A DNA stretch of 64,000 nucleotides from Phoebastria nigripes. Taxonomy: Eukaryota; Chordata; Aves; Procellariiformes; Diomedeidae. The notes beneath the pieces were generated by a model. The model saw nothing but the letters and a program-made list of their open reading frames with translations. It was not told the DNA's origin and did no database searches. The stretch's first letter is position 1. The number at the start of each line of letters is the position of its first letter. Made by a program: the position numbers and the translations under genes. Below are positions 62,080 to 64,000 of the stretch, one piece after another. Location of the stretch: NCBI GenBank assembly GCA_035582835.1, contig JAYKAV010003143.1, positions 2,182,065 through 2,246,064 on the forward strand. The letters run 5' to 3'.

Positions 62080-62545
62080 CACTCATTAGACTGTACCTGG
62101 AATATTGCATCCAGTTTTGGTAATCCCAGTGCTAAAAGGATGTTGATAAACCTGACCGAATTCAGCAGAGGGCCACCAAGATGGTGAGGGCGCTGGAGAG
62201 CACAACAGACATATAGAGTCTGAGGGAAATGGGCTTGTTTAGCCTGGAAAAGAGAAGGCCTTCAGGGAACCTACCAGCAGCTTGCCAATATGTAAGAGAA
62301 GATTACAGAGAAGACAGAGACAGACTCTTTACAGCAGTGCAAGGCAGGAGAACGAGAGACCACACTCGTAAACTCAACCTGGAGAGGTTCCAACTAGATT
62401 ATCAGAAAAAAATAATTATCACTATAAAGCTAATCAAACACTAGAACAGTTTGCGCAGGGAGGCTATGGAAACTCTGTCCTTGAAGGATTTNAAGATCCN
62501 ACTAGCAAGAGGCTGGGCTGGACATCCTCCTAAAATGCCAGATTA
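62080..62545 (+). mobile_element. Old CR1 LINE fragment (ORF2 C-terminus and start of 3' UTR)
   Basis: The segment aligns by eye to the 3' third of CR1 in the sense direction. It starts with a frame corresponding to LYLEYCIQFW (TACCTGGAATATTGCATCCA at about 62093). Next come the CAGCAGAGGGCCACCAAGAT block near 62164 and GLFSLEKRR at 62232-62258. An EDRDRLFTA-type helix and the CR1-like 'gaggttccaactagattat' region follow, then CTTGAAGGATT near 62480. It is far more diverged than the copy at 21866, with stops and indels, and lacks a recognisable octamer tail. Ambiguous bases lie at 62492 and 62500. Likely an older CR1 subfamily. Confidence 0.82.
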
Positions 62546-63965
62546 TGAATCTACACTACCTGCTACTTTTCACCTTTCAGCAGTATCCTGATCCTAAAGT
62601 GCTTCACAAGCAATAGCCCTGATCTTACAAGTGTCCCCAGTAGATTGCATCAAAGTCAGTGTGGTTCCTGGCTGAGGATTACTCATATTGAGCCAATAGA
62701 ATTGAGACAAGACCTAGAAATAGTAAAAGCTTAAGCAGGGATCATTCCGTCTGCATTGAATATTACTGTCTCTGGGGATTTGAAAAATAAGTGAAGAGTA
62801 TTACTTTCCAATTGAAATTTCCAATGGAAGCTTAGGAAGTCATCAGAATTTGATTTAGCCAGGTTATATGACAAGATAGTTGTACAGATCATCTCGTCAC
62901 CATCTTCCAGTGTCTGCATGTACCACTTCCATCTCTCACAAAATGGGCTGAAAAACAGACTTCTATACCCATGCAAACTCCAAGGCACACAAAAATTATT
63001 CCCCATTCAGCTTGCCTCATTCTTTACCAGTTCTTTTTCCTCATTGATTAAAAGCATTTGTGCACGTGCATCTTCCACCACCCCCTCCCCTCACCATGGA
63101 CTACTCNCCTTTTCTCATTTCTTTTGGTAGCAGTCTATTTTCTGCCCAATTGACAGAGACAAAATTATCTTCTCTATAATTCCCTCTGCCTTAATCATTC
63201 TCCATGTATTTTTCAGCTATATCATTTCTTCCCTTGCCTGGCCCTTTCAAGTTCTCTTGCTATCTGTTATTGGTCTTGGATGTCTTCAAATTTTTTTTTT
63301 TTTCAGTATATGCATCTCCTTTTTTCCACTGTTTTGGAATTTAGACCACGTAGCATTGGCAGTTATTTAACTCTTGCAAAGCATTTAGAAATACAGGTCT
63401 TGTAAAAGACAGTGAACATGCCAAAGTAGTATTCTATTTTGAATCACTACATCGCTACACAGTGTGTATATATTTAATATTATTTGCAGCTGTTATATTT
63501 GCAAGCTGAGGCAGGTGAGGTGGAGGTAAAAGGTTGATGCTCCTTCCTTCAATAGAAAAGGGGGAGCCTGATTTCTTCTATATATTTTGTGGGACTGCCA
63601 TAAAACATGAGGTAAAGGGAGGACAAAAATCCATTATCTTTCATTTATTTGCCCAAGTCTGATTCCTTACTACACCACATGTATAGCCATGCTAGATTTA
63701 TAGCAGCAGAGACTCAGTAATACAAGATTTGGTGCAGAGTGTAAAAGCTGTGCTGTTTGCTCAGGCAGGAAGCCTGGAGAAAAAGGCAATGCCGATGCAT
63801 CTTTGCTGCTGCTGTGATCCATGCGCACTCATGCATGCCACAAGCCAACTGCCACAGAGACACTGCCTCCATTTATGTTTTCAGAGCATATAGAGCCCAG
63901 AAGTGCAAAACAGGTCTCTCCTAGATCTCACTCTACAGGCTTTTTATTAAAAAGAAAAAAAAAGG
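62546..63965. other. Unique non-coding DNA
   Basis: No gene is seen. The segment 62640-62710 (AGGATTACTCATATTGAG) faintly recalls an ancestral amniote repeat but is too decayed to call. A T-run lies near 63291-63303 and an N at 63107. Confidence 0.55.
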
Positions 63966-64000
63966 AAAAAAGAGAAAAAAGAGAAAAAAGAGAAAAAAGA
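63966..64000 (+). repeat. 9-mer minisatellite (AAAAAAGAG)n at window edge
   Basis: Almost four perfect copies of AAAAAAGAG run to the last base, preceded by A/G-rich sequence from about 63947. The array is cut by the window end, so its true length is unknown. Confidence 0.9.

Noticed and set aside
1..64000. CRISPR arrays, rRNA, tRNA genes, phage or bacterial operons, endogenous retroviral LTRs
   Set aside because: No regularly spaced direct repeats with unique spacers, no intact tRNA cloverleaf, no rRNA signature, and no paired LTRs or retroviral reading frames were seen.

Overview
The window looks like ordinary non-coding vertebrate DNA, most likely from a bird. The main evidence is a long CR1 (chicken repeat 1) LINE copy on the minus strand at 21866-23290. 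It carries a recognisable CR1 reverse transcriptase and ends in the CR1-type ATTCTATG tail. A second, much older CR1 fragment lies on the plus strand at 62080-62545. Low overall repeat load, AT-rich unique sequence, short microsatellites and many A-runs fit an avian intron or gene desert. There are 23 isolated single N characters (ambiguous calls, not gaps), which fits a draft consensus assembly.

I found no host protein-coding gene, exon, rRNA, tRNA, CRISPR array or prokaryote-style operon that I can support. The open frames are short, overlap on both strands, and lack recognisable domains or homopolymer-free coding texture. The only protein-like sequence is the broken CR1 ORF2. Exons too short or too divergent to recognise by eye cannot be excluded.

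Layout. 1-13 kb: unique AT-rich DNA with a Z-DNA-prone patch, a fossil amniote repeat (4394-4516), poly-A and A/C tracts, a perfect 16-bp stem hairpin (6193-6232) and a 26-bp quasi-palindrome (6535-6560). 13-21 kb: a tRNA-SINE-like fossil, a three-arm inverted/direct repeat at 14054-14090, another fossil repeat at 15237-15312, and a small CpG-rich patch near 21 kb. 21.9-23.3 kb: the CR1 LINE. 24-33 kb: unique DNA with a 94-bp pure pyrimidine tract, a homeodomain-type site cluster (30807-30840), TA/CA repeats and, at 33247-33475, a diverged array of three related modules. 33.5-64 kb: unique DNA with a second tRNA-SINE-like fossil (37865-37935), several poly-A or G/T tracts, two poly-T/poly-A junctions, a MIR-like fossil (59098-59205), the older CR1 and a 9-mer repeat running off the right edge.

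No genes here act together. I see no candidate for a new multi-gene system. The structures most worth a second look are the degenerate array at 33.25-33.48 kb, the perfect hairpin at 6.2 kb, the recurrent A-run plus A/C tract architecture, and the alternating-orientation repeat at 14.05 kb.
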